Positions 36,355 through 46,441 of a stretch of 64,000 bases of DNA are shown here, piece after piece (the stretch's first letter is position 1; each line of letters opens with the position of its first letter). The translations under genes were made by a program, and so were the position numbers. The DNA lies in NCBI GenBank assembly GCA_947044405.1, contig CAMRHE010000054.1, positions 3,859,501-3,923,500 on the forward strand, read 5' to 3'. The notes under the pieces are model-generated. The model made no database searches and had not been told where the DNA came from. It saw only the letters and a list, made by a program, of their open reading frames with translations. Origin of the DNA: Leptodactylus fallax (Eukaryota > Chordata > Amphibia > Anura > Leptodactylidae).

Positions 36355-38052
36355 TTAATCTGCTGCATCAGGCATTGGTGGGTGGAAATCCTGGGTGATC
36401 CACACCTGATTCATCTTCACAAAGGTCAGTCTCTCCAAATTTTGGTTGGACAGGGGAGTTCTCCTTGGGGTAACTATGGCCCCCACCGTACTAAACACCT
36501 GCTCTGATGCCACACTACTGGCCGGGCAGGACATCTTTTCCAGGGCAAACTCGGCTAGTTTCAGCCACAAATCCAGTTTGGCTACCCAATAGTCCAGCAA
36601 ATCTTTGATGACAGGTGGCAGGGTGCACTCTAGGTATGCCACCACCTGCTGGTTCAACTTCTGCTCTGTGTCTAGCTGATGATGAGCATCTTCTTCACTA
36701 TGCGCCTGAAGAAAGCTGCTCATTAGCGTCTCTAGGCTCTGGCTGCTGCTGATGAAACCGATACTGCTCCTGCCACCCCTCCCACAGCTGCCATGCCAGT
36801 GCAAGTTGAGCACTCAGAGCCCCCCCGGTTGGACATGTGAGAGGATGGACGATGGCGCAGAAAGGAAGCGGCCAACTTGCTACATAGCATATAGCTTTGT
36901 CCTCCCTCTCAGTGGGAGTGAAAAATACCCCCATTTTTCCTCAATAGTGAGGGTCTAACATGCTGGAGAGCCAGTAGTCATCCCTCTGCCGAATGGTGAC
37001 AATTTGGCTGTCACGGCGCAAGGAAGTCAGCATGCATCAGGCCTCTGCTTCCATCTCCACTGGATACTGCCAGTGTGTCTGGGTCATCTGCCTCATCCTT
37101 CTCATCTCCCTCTGGCTGCTCCTGCTCTTCCTCTCAACCCATTTGGCTACACATTGTTTGTGCTCCAATGTCCTCCTCATTCTCCTCCTCCTGCAGTTCA
37201 GCCCCCACAGGGCTCATGTGGCCTTGAGATGTAGACGCCATATCTCCAGTCCCCTGACCAGCCAGATTGAAAAGCATCTTTTCCAGGATGTGAATCAGTG
37301 GAATGACATTGTTCATCCCATAGTCCTGATGACTGATTAACAAAGTGGCCTCCTCAAAGGGAACTAGCAAATGGCAGGTGTCACGCATGAGCTGCCACTG
37401 GCTAACGTTAAAGTTACTCAGGGGAGTACCTCTGTCCGCATGGATCATCAAGAAATCGTTTATGGCTTTTCTCTGTTCATATAGTCAATCCAACATATGG
37501 AGGGTTGAATTCCAACAGGTGGAAACATCGCATATCAACCTATGTTGTGGGAGGCCGTTCTGCCACTGCAGCTCAAGGAGGGTGTGCTTGGCGGTGTACG
37601 AGTGGCTGAAGTGCATGCAAAGTTTCCTTGACATTTTTAGGATGTCTTGCAGATGGGTGGAAGACTTAAGGAAACGCTTGCCAACCAGATTGAACACATG
37701 CGCCATGCAGGGCACATGGCTCAGCCCTCCTTGATGCAGCGCCGACACCATATTCTTCCAGTTGTCGGTCACCATTGTTCCGATTTTAAGTTCTCTTGGA
37801 GAAAGCCAGGATTCGATTTCTCGATTGAGGACACGGAGCAGTTCCTCCCCTGTGTGACTTCGTTCGTCCAGGCAAACGAGGTGTAGAACAACATGACACT
37901 GTTGTGCCCTGCACATGTGGTATGCTGGAGGAGCACTGTGAATTGTCCCTGCAGTGGAGGCTGAGGAGACAGTGGAGGTTGAGGCGGACATTGTTGCAGG
38001 ACCAACGGCGTGAGAACGTGGAGGCAGATGCTGCGTCACCTGTCCAAGCTAC
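36355..38052 (-). pseudogene. hAT transposase, core and C-terminus
   Basis: From 38039 down the frame shows MVTDNWKNMVSAL with HVPCMAHVFNLV, the second catalytic region of ZBED-type hAT transposases, then LICDVSTCWNST. A second piece (37451-37134) continues the helical insertion domain in another frame. A third (36813-36355) has the C-terminal dimerisation domain with CPASSVASEQVFSTVG and TPRRTPLSNQNLERL, ending at a natural stop. The frames do not connect, and most of the region before the catalytic core is missing. An active hAT transposase cuts out its element and leaves 8-bp duplications. This copy cannot. Confidence 0.85.
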
Positions 38053-38105
38053 TGGTGTGTCTGGGCAGGCACCACATTAACCCAGTGGGCAGTAAATGAC
38101 AAATA

Positions 38106-39666
38106 CACTGTGTTCCAAATTATTATGCAAAAAGTGTTTAGGAGTGATAAGGTAAGAATTTTTTTTGTTTGTCAGTTAAACTCATTGATGGTGATGTGTG
38201 TCAGGGCTCTTTATATCACTGAAAGCAATTGCAGACACCTGTGCTAATTAGTTTGGTAGGTGTGTCCAATTAAAGGCAAGACTACTTAAGAAGGATGTCC
38301 CACATTATTAAGCAGCCTACATTTTCAGCCAAAATGGGAAAGAAAAAGGATGTGTCGGCTGCTGAGAAGCAACAAATTGTGGAGTGTTTAGGTCAAGGCA
38401 TGACTACAATCAACATTGCCAAGACACTTCATCGTGATCATCGCACAATCAAGAAGTATGTAGCTGATTCACAGCACACACGTGTGCATGCTGATAAGGG
38501 AAAATTGAGGACTCTTTCCAACAGGCAATTACGTCGGGTTAAAAGAGCAGCTTCAAAAATGCCTTGTCATAGCAGCAGACAAGTTTTTGAAGCTGCTGGT
38601 GCCTCCAATGTCCCCCCGAACAACAAGATGCAGGGTCCTTCAGAGGTTTGCAGCTGTGCGTAAGCCATCCTGTCGACCTCCTCTATCCACTGCACACAAG
38701 CAGAAACGGCTCCAGTGGGCCAAACAATACATGAAGACGGACTTCAAAACTGTTTTGTTCAACGATGAGTGCCGTGCAACGCTCAATGGTCCAGATGGAT
38801 GGAGTGGAGGATGGCTTGTTGATGGACACCCCATGCAAACACGGCTACGGCGCCAACAGGGAGGAGGTGGAGTAATGTTTTGGGCTGGAATCATGGGGAG
38901 AGAGATTGTCGGCCCCTTTAGGATCCCTGAAGGGGTAAAGATGAACTCCATAATGTATGTGGAGTTTCTCAAACAGCACTTCCTGCCATGGTTCAAGAAG
39001 AAGAACCATGCATTCCGCAGAAAGATCATTTTCATGCATGATAATGCACCGTCTCATGCTGCAAATAACACATCTGCATCTGTGGCTGCTATGGGCATAA
39101 AAGGGGACAAACTTATGGTGTGGCCCCCATGCTCCCCTGACCTCAACCCCATTGAGAACCTCTGGAGCATCATCAAAAGGAGTGTCTATGATGGCGGGAG
39201 GCAGTTCAAATCTAAGCAACAGCTCTGGGAGGGTACAATTGAAGCAGAAACCATCCAAAAACTGACATTCAATGGACGAGAGAGTTCAGAAGCTTCTTTC
39301 GAACAAGGGGTCCTATGTGCAAATGTAACATCACCTCGAATAAAGTTTTGGCTTGAAAACTGTTTGATTTCAGTTTGTAATAACCTGCTAATGCTTATAA
39401 TTTCACAATGACCATTTTTTTGGTCTTAATAAAAATGAAAAGGTTGCAAATTCTGCTGTGCATAATAATTTAAAACATGCATTTTGAGTGCATTTTGAGT
39501 GTTTATTTTTTTTATAAATATACTGTTATCAGAGGCAGTTTGTTCAAAATCCTTTCAATTATACTCGAATAGTTGATGACTGAAAAATTACAATGACTGC
39601 AATTCATATAGGTAATTTTGGAAAATATGAGAAAATATTATTTGCATAATAATTTGGAACACAGTG
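38106..39666 (+). mobile_element. Tc1/mariner element, DD37E type
   Basis: Terminal inverted repeats of at least 26 bp (cactgtgttccaaattatta... at 38106; complement ending at 39666) with TA on both sides (38104-38105, 39667-39668). Length is about 1561 bp. It lies inside the hAT element: hAT N-terminal sequence continues immediately right of 39668. One frameshift breaks the transposase. Confidence 0.93.
38334..39411 (+). pseudogene. mariner-superfamily transposase, frameshifted
   Basis: ATG at 38334 (MGKKKDVSAAEKQ). The N-terminal helix-turn-helix reads TTINIAKTLHRDHRTIKKYV. A frameshift falls near 38620-38640, and the second frame runs to 39411. Catalytic residues are the first aspartate in VLFNDECRATL, the second in FMHDNAPSHAANN and the glutamate in LNPIENLW. 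I count 37 residues between the second aspartate and the glutamate, so this is DD37E, unlike the DD34E copies at 21735 and 51061. The C-terminus also reads past where the family's usual end should be, so a second small indel is possible near 39290. Confidence 0.88.
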
Positions 39667-39668
39667 TA

Positions 39669-40123
39669 TTATCCTTGACAACTTTATGGTGATGCTGCAT
39701 ATGTTGGCGCAGGGCTGTGGTGCAGTTAGGCTGCAGCGAAGCGGGTGGTCTACCCCGGGCACGTTTAGCTCCCGACCTCACACTGCTGCCACCCTGCTGA
39801 CTCCCCTGCTGCCTCATGCGCAAGCTGCAACCCTCATCTCCTGATGACGATGAGGCCCCTTCTTCACCCGGCTCCCAATTACCATGGGCTACATCGTCAT
39901 CCACGACTGTCTGCAGGTCACTGATGTCCTCCTCAACACCAGCTCCCATGCCACTCTCCTCATCACTACTTGCCCAACTACCGCAGGAAGCGGCGGATGT
40001 CTCCTCCACATCTTGGCTGAGCAGAGACTGCTGACTGTCCTCTATTACCTCCTCCTCACTGTACATTGGATAATAATTCAGTTTTCTTTGGCACAAAGTA
40101 CTGAATAATGTTATGCTTTGCAA
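39669..40123 (-). pseudogene. hAT transposase N-terminal part
   Basis: The minus-strand frame starting at 40123 is acidic (SEEEVIEDSQQSLL, then SSDEESGMGAG), followed by a basic KRARGRPPASLQP stretch and a histidine-rich QHMQHHHKVVKDN that reads directly up to the mariner insertion. On the far side (38104 and below) the reading resumes briefly and then stops. A proper BED zinc finger is not visible, so part of the N-terminus is lost. Confidence 0.6.
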
Positions 40124-40655
40124 GAACAGTGAATAAGCCCCTTATAATAAACGCCTTTAAAAAGGCTTTTTTTACAGATACGTGCAGATATTAGTGTATG
40201 ATGATTCACTATTTTTTGCTGTACTGCACTACAAAAGGCTTGTTGTTTTTTTTTTTTTTCTCTAAATTCCTCCCTATCCTTCCCCTACACTTGTAATCCT
40301 CTTTCCCTGAACTTCTATCTGTTTTTTAAGTCTTTCCCTACCTCCTGCCGACGTCTGTCCCTACAGTAAGAGCGATGTGGAATGACTGTACCTAAAATGG
40401 CCGAGGGTTTTTATAGGGCTGTGACATCACAGGTCTGGCTGGCTGCTGATTAGCTGCACTCTTGGCATTGTGGGTGATCCCGCGCTCCCAGAGTACCTTC
40501 CCCCTTGTCCTAACTTGTGCGGCAGCCATTTTATAAAAAAAATACGATTCGATGCATCGAAGCCTGAGGAAATCCAGAATCGTGGCGAATCAAAGATTTC
40601 CTGAAATTCGGATCGAATTCCACTTCTGCAGCTTCGATTCGCTCATCTTTAGTGG

Positions 40656-40711
40656 TATTCTCCACTACCTGGATAATTTTTTTGTTTATAGGTTATTCTG
40701 ATTCTAAGTTA
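40656..40711 (+). pseudogene. Ngaro-like copy B, RT catalytic segment
   Basis: This short piece reads ILHYLDNFF, matching the HYLDDFLF catalytic motif of copy C. It ends at the TA where the Tc1 element begins. Sequence right of that Tc1 (51795 on) continues the same protein: SDSKLCSELL aligns with the ADGGQCRYLL that follows the motif in copy C. The second aspartate is Asn here. Confidence 0.7.
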
Positions 40712-41109
40712 CACACGTGTACAAAATTGGTGGTACTCCTCGTTTAATGAAAGAAAAACCCACAATGGTCACAGAAATAACTTGAATCTGACAAAAGTAA
40801 TAATATATAAAAATTCTATGAAAATGAACAAATGAAAGTCAGACATTGCTTTTCAACCATGCTTCAACAGAATATTTTTTAAAAAGAAAACTCATGAAAT
40901 AGGTCTGGACAGAAATGTTGGTACCCCTGAAAATAATGTGACCAAAGGGACATGTAAAATCAAGGTTTGTCCACTAATTAGCATAACAGGTGTCTACAAT
41001 CTTGTAATCAGTCAGTGGGCCTGTATATAGGGCTACAGGGCTCATTGTACTGTTTGGTGACATGGTGAGTACCACACTCAACATAGACCAGAGGAAGTGA
41101 AGGAAAGAG

Positions 41110-41514
41110 TTGTCTCAGGAGCTTAGAAAGAAAATTATAGACAATCATGTTAAAGGTAAAGGTTATAAGACCATCTCCAAGCAGCTTGATGTTCCTGTGA
41201 CTACAGTTGCACATATTATTCAGAAATTTAAGATTCATTGGACTATAGCCAACCTCCCTGGACGTGGCTGCAGGAGGAAAATTGATGACAAATCAAAGAG
41301 AAGGATAATTCGAATGGTAATAAAAGAGCCCAGAAAAACTTCTAAAGAGATTAAAGGTGAACTTCAAGCTCAAGGAACATCAGTGTCAGATCGCACCATC
41401 CGTCGTTGTTTGAGCCAAAGTGGACTTCATGGGAGACGACCAAGGAGGACACCATTGTTGAAAACAAATCATAAAAAAGCCAGACTGGAATTTGCCAAAC
41501 TACATTTTGACAAG
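41110..41514 (+). pseudogene. Tc1 transposase 3, N-terminal half
   Basis: The frame has the first helix-turn-helix (KGYKTISKQLDVPVTTVAHI), the LPGRGCRRKIDDKSKR linker and the second helix-turn-helix (GTSVSDRTIRRCL). It ends at KLHFDK, where the Penelope element begins. The remaining half is at 51061-51573. Confidence 0.88.
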
Positions 41515-41788
41515 AAAAAATACAGCAAATGTGGAAAAAACTATAAAACATAATTTTTAATATAAATATCTCATAAAAAGGCACCTCAATAATGACATGT
41601 CTATAAATGAAAAGATTAACACATATAAATATTTGTGTGATCAGGGATTATATCAATACAATACAATGCAGATGTAAATCACACAAATCAACAAAAAATA
41701 AAGAGTTAATGTTAAAACTATAAATCACAGACTTCCAAATATATGAAAAGGTAAGAAATATCAGATAGATCTCACCAAATCACCGATC

Positions 41789-42824
41789 ATGCGTCTGATT
41801 ATTCATGATCCATCAATAGCTCTGTGGGAATCGCCATCCTGGTCATTAAGTTCTGACCCTATATATCAAAAATGGCCCTGTTATCCCCAAAGAGCCCTGT
41901 ATATCGTAAACCTACCTCTACAAATTCCCTATTACATTGGGAAAGTCACCATCCTCTGGCCCTCAAAAGAGGAATTCCCAAAGGACAATATTTGAGGGTC
42001 AGGCGTAATTGTTCAAATAAAGAAAAGTATATCGAACAAGCTGGTGACTTGAGGGAATGGTTCCTTAAACGAGGATATCCGTATCGTGTCCTTACGGAGG
42101 CTCATAAGTATGCATTGAATCAGAGGCTTGAGCCTTTGCCAGCGATGGCTGAAGGGGCTCAAATTATCCGTTTTATAACCACTTTTGACAATGGAACGAG
42201 CAGAGCGAGAGAGATTCTCAAAAAGCACTGGGACATACTATTAATGGACCCAGATATAAATGAAGCAGTCGGGGCTACCCCTTCAATCACGTTTAGGAAA
42301 GACAGATCTCTAAGAGATAGATTTGTGCGGAGTCATTTTGAGCCTATTAAAAAAAAGACTACATGGCAGGACGTGGAAATTAAGGGTTGTTATCGTTGCA
42401 GTGGCTGTATGGCATGCTCAGCATTGCAGAGTGGAAAAAGGTTTGAATCTAATGTCTTGGACAAAACATTTGACATCAGACACTTTGTGAATTGCAGAAC
42501 AAAGGGGGTGATCTACAAGGCCACCTGTTTGTGTGGCCTTGAGTATATTGGGAAATGAGGAGAGAGTTTGGAAGAAGAGTGGGGGAGCATTTGGGGGACA
42601 TATCTCATGAACGTGATACTCCCATTGCCCGCCATGTGCCAATGTTTCATGCAGGTGATAAGAATGTAATCAAATTTATGGGAATAGATGTGGTTCCTTT
42701 TCCAATAAGAGGGGGAGACTGGGATCGTCTCCTCGTACAGAGAGAGACGAAATGGATCTTTAGGCTTAAAACAGTCACCCCTAATGGATTAAATGAGCAG
42801 ATCAACTATAGTTGTTTTGTTTGA
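41789..42824 (+). pseudogene. Penelope RT C-terminus and GIY-YIG nuclease
   Basis: After a 5'-truncated start, the frame from 41872 shows YRKPTSTNSLLHWESHHP, LRVRRNCSNKEKYI and FLKRGYP, the region just after the RT fingers and palm in Penelope proteins. A CYRCSGCMAC cysteine cluster follows. The GIY-YIG motif region (GVIYKATC, then LEYIGK) ends at a frameshift near 42555. The second frame continues with EFGRRVGEHL and ends FRLKTVTPNGLNE, the usual Penelope C-terminus, at 42824. The RT catalytic YADD region is missing. The enzyme would nick target DNA and prime reverse transcription; this copy cannot. Confidence 0.88.
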
Positions 42825-42858
42825 TCTAAGTCATTTTACCTTTAGGATAGTCCCTGTG

Positions 42859-43695
42859 TGTGAAGAATATCGCCTTGCCCAGCCGCCTGGCACGCCTGCG
42901 ATCAAACTTCTTTCTTAACCTCCCACTCACACACCGTGAGTAGACCGGGTCATAGAATAAAAACGAAGCGAGCGATATAAATTTTATATGTTTAATAACC
43001 CAAGTGGGTCGGTATGAATTAATAGCATATACAGAAATATAAAATATTAATATGATCAAGCATAAACATACAAGCAAAAGGGAAATGATACAATACACCA
43101 AAATAAAAGGAAATAAAGATTAGAAAAAATACCTGAGCACACAGGTTTGTCCTAGCTGTCTCTCTTCCATGCTCAACACAATAGACTCGTAGTCCGTTTC
43201 TCTAGGCCACAGCAGAATTTTGGGCCTAGGGCGCAAGCTTAAGCAAGTTGCATAAAACAATCCTTCTACATGCTGTCCAGAACTAGGCCCTCAAAGCATT
43301 CCTCAGTAGGGCAGGCCCTCTCATCTTCTCCCAGATCAGAGCTCCTTACTGCCTCTTTGCTGAATGACCCCAGAATCCAGGTCTGCCCACAGCATATGGC
43401 TAGTGCTCCACCCACCCCTTGCTCCCAGGCAGCCCCCCTTCTCCCACCTTTGCAGAACCCTCGGAGAGAAGGGTGAAGTTAAGGCTTGCTATCCCCCATC
43501 CCATCTGGCCAGGGATAATAAAAGTGCCTGGCTATAGCAAGCCATCTCCAATGAACACACATAAAACCAGCGAAGCGTATCGTCCAGCAATGTGGACTCA
43601 ACTAAAGCACCGCATTCCAAGTGGGGGAAGGACTGACCTAAGCAAGTAAAACACACTTCCAAGAAAGATATAAAACTGAGGGTCGGTTCATCACA
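42859..43695 (-). repeat. 3' LTR of the Gypsy element
   Basis: 837 bp. On the minus strand it starts tgtgatgaaccgaccctcag and ends gcgatattcttcaca, with the usual TG...CA ends. It differs from the other LTR at roughly a dozen positions in the alignable part by eye, so insertion is fairly recent. Confidence 0.93.
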
Positions 43696-43707
43696 CCTCC
43701 CCCTTTT
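43696..43707 (-). other. polypurine tract
   Basis: Minus-strand aaaagggggagg lies directly upstream of the 3' LTR, the position of the primer for plus-strand DNA synthesis. Confidence 0.85.
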
Positions 43708-44358
43708 AGAGTGTTTCGGGAGGAAGGACGATCCTAAGATCGCCTTCCACGGACACCTTGGCGGCCTCACCCCGCCGGGACCTGCACTGGTCCCTGACCA
43801 TATTCCTGGCGTACTGATACCCTCTTCCTCTCCTGTCTGAATGGAGACTCTTCTAAGGTTCAGGCTCTGAATTAAGTAGACCTGGCTACCTCCTGCTTGC
43901 TCTGGGTCCCTCCCCCGAGTGCTGGCGTCCCTCAGACCCACACTCACAACCCCAGGCCCTTGTGGTACTGGTGCTGAGACCCCATCCCGGCAGTCTCCGC
44001 CCACCTGGCTACCCCCGGCCTGCACTGGGACCTCGTTCTGAGTGCTGGCATGCCGCAGATCCACACTCGCAACCCCAGGCCCTTGTGGTACCGGTGCTGA
44101 GACCCCATCCCGGCAGTCTCCGCCCACCTGGCTACCCCCGGCCTTCACTGGGACCTCGTGCTGAGTGCTGGCATCCCGCAGATCCACACTCGCAACCCCA
44201 GGCCCTTGTGATACCAGTTTAGAGACCCCTTCCCGGCAGTCTCTCAGGGTCTCTCCCACACTAGCCGCTAGTTGGGAGAGTTCTAGGGGATTCTGCACCT
44301 CCCCCTTTGCTTCCAAACCTAGGGGCACCTCTGGTTCTGGCACAGGTATGTTTGGACC
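43708..44358 (-). pseudogene. 3' internal tail of the Gypsy element with in-frame repeats
   Basis: A minus-strand frame (ATG at 44343) runs 284 codons and ends inside the LTR at 43489. Its centre has three units of 123 bp (41 codons, 43885-44250) with words such as GGSQVGGDCRDGVSAPVPQ. The position corresponds to where RT and RNase H should lie after integrase in Gmr1-type elements, yet no RT motif is visible. Whether it is translated is unknown. It could be repeat expansion across a deletion scar. Confidence 0.5.
43885..44250. repeat. 123-bp tandem repeat, three units
   Basis: gctacc starts recur at 43885, 44008 and 44131, exactly 123 bp apart, and each unit holds caccccaggccc-like and cggcagtctc words. 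The unit is a multiple of three, so it keeps one reading frame. Confidence 0.9.
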
Positions 44359-46170
44359 CTATCCTCCCTCCCAGACGCCTTGCCCCTTTGGGCCTACACC
44401 CTGTTCCTCCTGTACTTGGGTGGGTGATGGTGATACCTTGGGCAAATGACTGAGATTATGCTTCCCCAAACCATCCCTCCACAATATATTGACAGGTAAT
44501 ACATTTGACACACCCCCTTCTTGGGTCCCACCTCCAGCACCCCATGCCGTCTGCACTTGGGCCATGGGCACGACTGGCACACCTTGGATGGCTGTTTCTC
44601 CTTCCCAGGACTCTTTCACAAGAGTTAGGGGCCCACGTACACGTCTCCCGTACAAGAGCTCAAAGGGGGAGAACTCCGTTGAGGCTTGCAGCACCTCCCG
44701 GTAAGCGAACAGCAGGTGCGGGAGATAAGGCTCCCAGTCGCGCCCGTGGGACTCAACTAACATCCTGAGCATCTGCTTCAGGGTGCCATTGAACCGTTCA
44801 CACAGGCCATTGGTCTGTGGGTGATACGGGCTGGACACCAGATGTTGCACCTCTGTTACCTTACACAGGCCTTGCATCAAGGCAGACATGAACTGGGTAC
44901 CTTGGTCTGTGAGCATCTCTCTGGGAAATCCAACACGGGAGAAGATGCCTACCAGAGCCTTGGCCACTACATCAGCCCGGGTGGAAGACAGAGCGACAGC
45001 TTCCGGGTACCTAGTAGCGTAGTCTACTACCGTTAATATGAAACGTTTCCCTGTGCGGGTGGGAATGGACAGGGGTCCAATGAGATCCACAGCCACCCGC
45101 TGGAAAGGTTCAGTTATGATGGGCATAGGTATCATTGGTGCTTTGGAGCCTTGCCCAGCCTTGCCCATACTCTGACAAGTGTCACATGAACGGCAGTATT
45201 TAGCTACATCTGTCCCCATCTTAGGCCAGTAGAATAAGTGGCTGAGGCGAGCCTTGGTCTTAGCGATCCCCAGGTGGCCTGCCAGTGGAATATCATGAGC
45301 AATCCGCAACAACTCCACCCGGTAGGGTTGGGGTACCACCAAATGTTTCTCCCTGAGCCGACTTTCTTTTCCCTTTGTGGGGATCGTTTCCCGGTACAAC
45401 CTCCCTTGCTCCCAGTACACGCGGTCCTTGTCCGACTCCAAGGGAGGTTGATCAGCACGCTCCTTCAATGCGTCCAGACTGCGGTCAGCTTGGACAGCGT
45501 CCCTGAACTCCTGACTGGAACCAGACAGAATAGATGTGCATGTCACATACCCGCCGGGCTCCTCCGGCTCCAGTGTGGGGAGGTTAGTCACGGTGGCCTC
45601 AGTGCCATCTCCGGGTGACAGAGGGAACGGCTCAGGGGTCGGAGCGCCTTCCACCCCTCTAGCACTCTGGCTGCGGGTTACCACTGCAACACCAGTAGTC
45701 CGTTCCTCATCCGGATCGGCCCTGAGATCCCCGTGGCCCACCTGACCACCTGGCACATTGTCCTCAGTTGGGGTTGCCCCCAGCATCTCAGAAGAGCTAC
45801 CCTGTAAACCTGCAAGGCAAGAATTAGCAATTACATTGACATTGCATTCATTCATTGATTCACAGTGAACTGCATGGGTGACTGGCTGAGCCAGGGTCAC
45901 ACTGAGGGGGCTCTCATCACCCGCAGATGTGGGCGGGGCTACAGCCAGGTCAGCATTCCACAATGTCTCATTCACATGCTCACTGATTACTTTAGCTGGA
46001 CACACAGCAAGGGGAGACAAAAGGCTAACCCCTCCCTCTGCCTGTGTGACAGGCTTCAACACCTCATTAAAATCATCCTTCAGTACAGACATTTTGTCAC
46101 AGCGAGGTGGGGCTACTCCCCTCCCCATATTGGGACACCAAGGGCCCCAAATCTCTTCCCAATAGTACAT
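44359..46170 (-). CDS. Gypsy integrase ORF
   Basis: 603 codons. Residues 1-22 overlap the protease in a different frame. A low-complexity spacer follows to about 250 with a VVTRSQSARG word. Integrase starts with the HHCC zinc domain (H292, H299, C329, C332), then the catalytic core: D362 in VAVDLIGPL, D422 in LTDQGTQF and E458 in PQTNGLCERF, with 35 residues between the last two (DD35E). The core ends near LLYGRRVRGPL at about 512. Integrase joins the cDNA copy to host DNA. No stop interrupts it, so the domain may still be functional, but the chain lacks RT. The true start is probably from gag-pro readthrough, not at 46170. Confidence 0.9.
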   Translation of the reverse strand: MYYWEEIWGPWCPNMGRGVAPPRCDKMSVLKDDFNEVLKPVTQAEGGVSLLSPLAVCPAKVISEHVNETLWNADLAVAPPTSAGDESPLSVTLAQPVTHAVHCESMNECNVNVIANSCLAGLQGSSSEMLGATPTEDNVPGGQVGHGDLRADPDEERTTGVAVVTRSQSARGVEGAPTPEPFPLSPGDGTEATVTNLPTLEPEEPGGYVTCTSILSGSSQEFRDAVQADRSLDALKERADQPPLESDKDRVYWEQGRLYRETIPTKGKESRLREKHLVVPQPYRVELLRIAHDIPLAGHLGIAKTKARLSHLFYWPKMGTDVAKYCRSCDTCQSMGKAGQGSKAPMIPMPIITEPFQRVAVDLIGPLSIPTRTGKRFILTVVDYATRYPEAVALSSTRADVVAKALVGIFSRVGFPREMLTDQGTQFMSALMQGLCKVTEVQHLVSSPYHPQTNGLCERFNGTLKQMLRMLVESHGRDWEPYLPHLLFAYREVLQASTEFSPFELLYGRRVRGPLTLVKESWEGETAIQGVPVVPMAQVQTAWGAGGGTQEGGVSNVLPVNILWRDGLGKHNLSHLPKVSPSPTQVQEEQGVGPKGQGVWEGG

Positions 46171-46441
46171 TGGCAGGCAGATCAGACACTAGCCCCACAT
46201 CACGCATCCCTTTTCCCGCACCCCAGTCCAAATGGACGCAAGCCATGGGCACAGTTACGCGTTCTTGTCCAATACCCTTCAGGGTCAGAGTTTTTCCAGG
46301 GATAATACTGTCCGCAGGGACCAAGTCAGGTTGCACCAGAGTAATCTGCGCCCCAGTGTCCCGAAATCCCATGACCACTTTACCCCCCACAATGACCTGT
46401 TGACTGTTGGCATCGGATTGCAACCCCTCCCTCCCCACCAA
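46097..46441 (-). pseudogene. Gypsy retropepsin region
   Basis: In a frame different from gag and integrase, this piece shows the aspartic protease active site GFRDTGAQITLV, followed by the usual SDLPANVLLGRDLG near its end. The protease would process the Gag-Pol chain. Moving from gag to protease needs a frame change that could be programmed. Returning to the integrase frame between about 46170 and 46100 needs a second change, which looks like an indel. Confidence 0.85.

Larger units (their letters stand above)
36355..40652 (-). mobile_element. hAT element, disrupted
   Basis: Transposase parts lie on the minus strand from about 40123 to 36355. The right edge near 40652 ends attcgctcatctttag, a terminus-like word. 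The left edge is not located and may lie beyond the minisatellite (34486-36340). A mariner-type element (38106-39666) interrupts it. Next to the right edge, Ngaro-like RT sequence resumes at 40656, so the hAT appears to sit inside or at the edge of copy B. Confidence 0.7.

Noticed and set aside
43419..43649. Plus-strand frame of 76 codons duplicated at 49036-49266
   Set aside because: Both copies are inside the two LTRs of the same element; duplication is due to the LTR pair.
44165..46305. Several plus-strand frames of 70-150 codons
   Set aside because: They are antisense to the gag, protease and integrase frames of the Gypsy element and show no domain.
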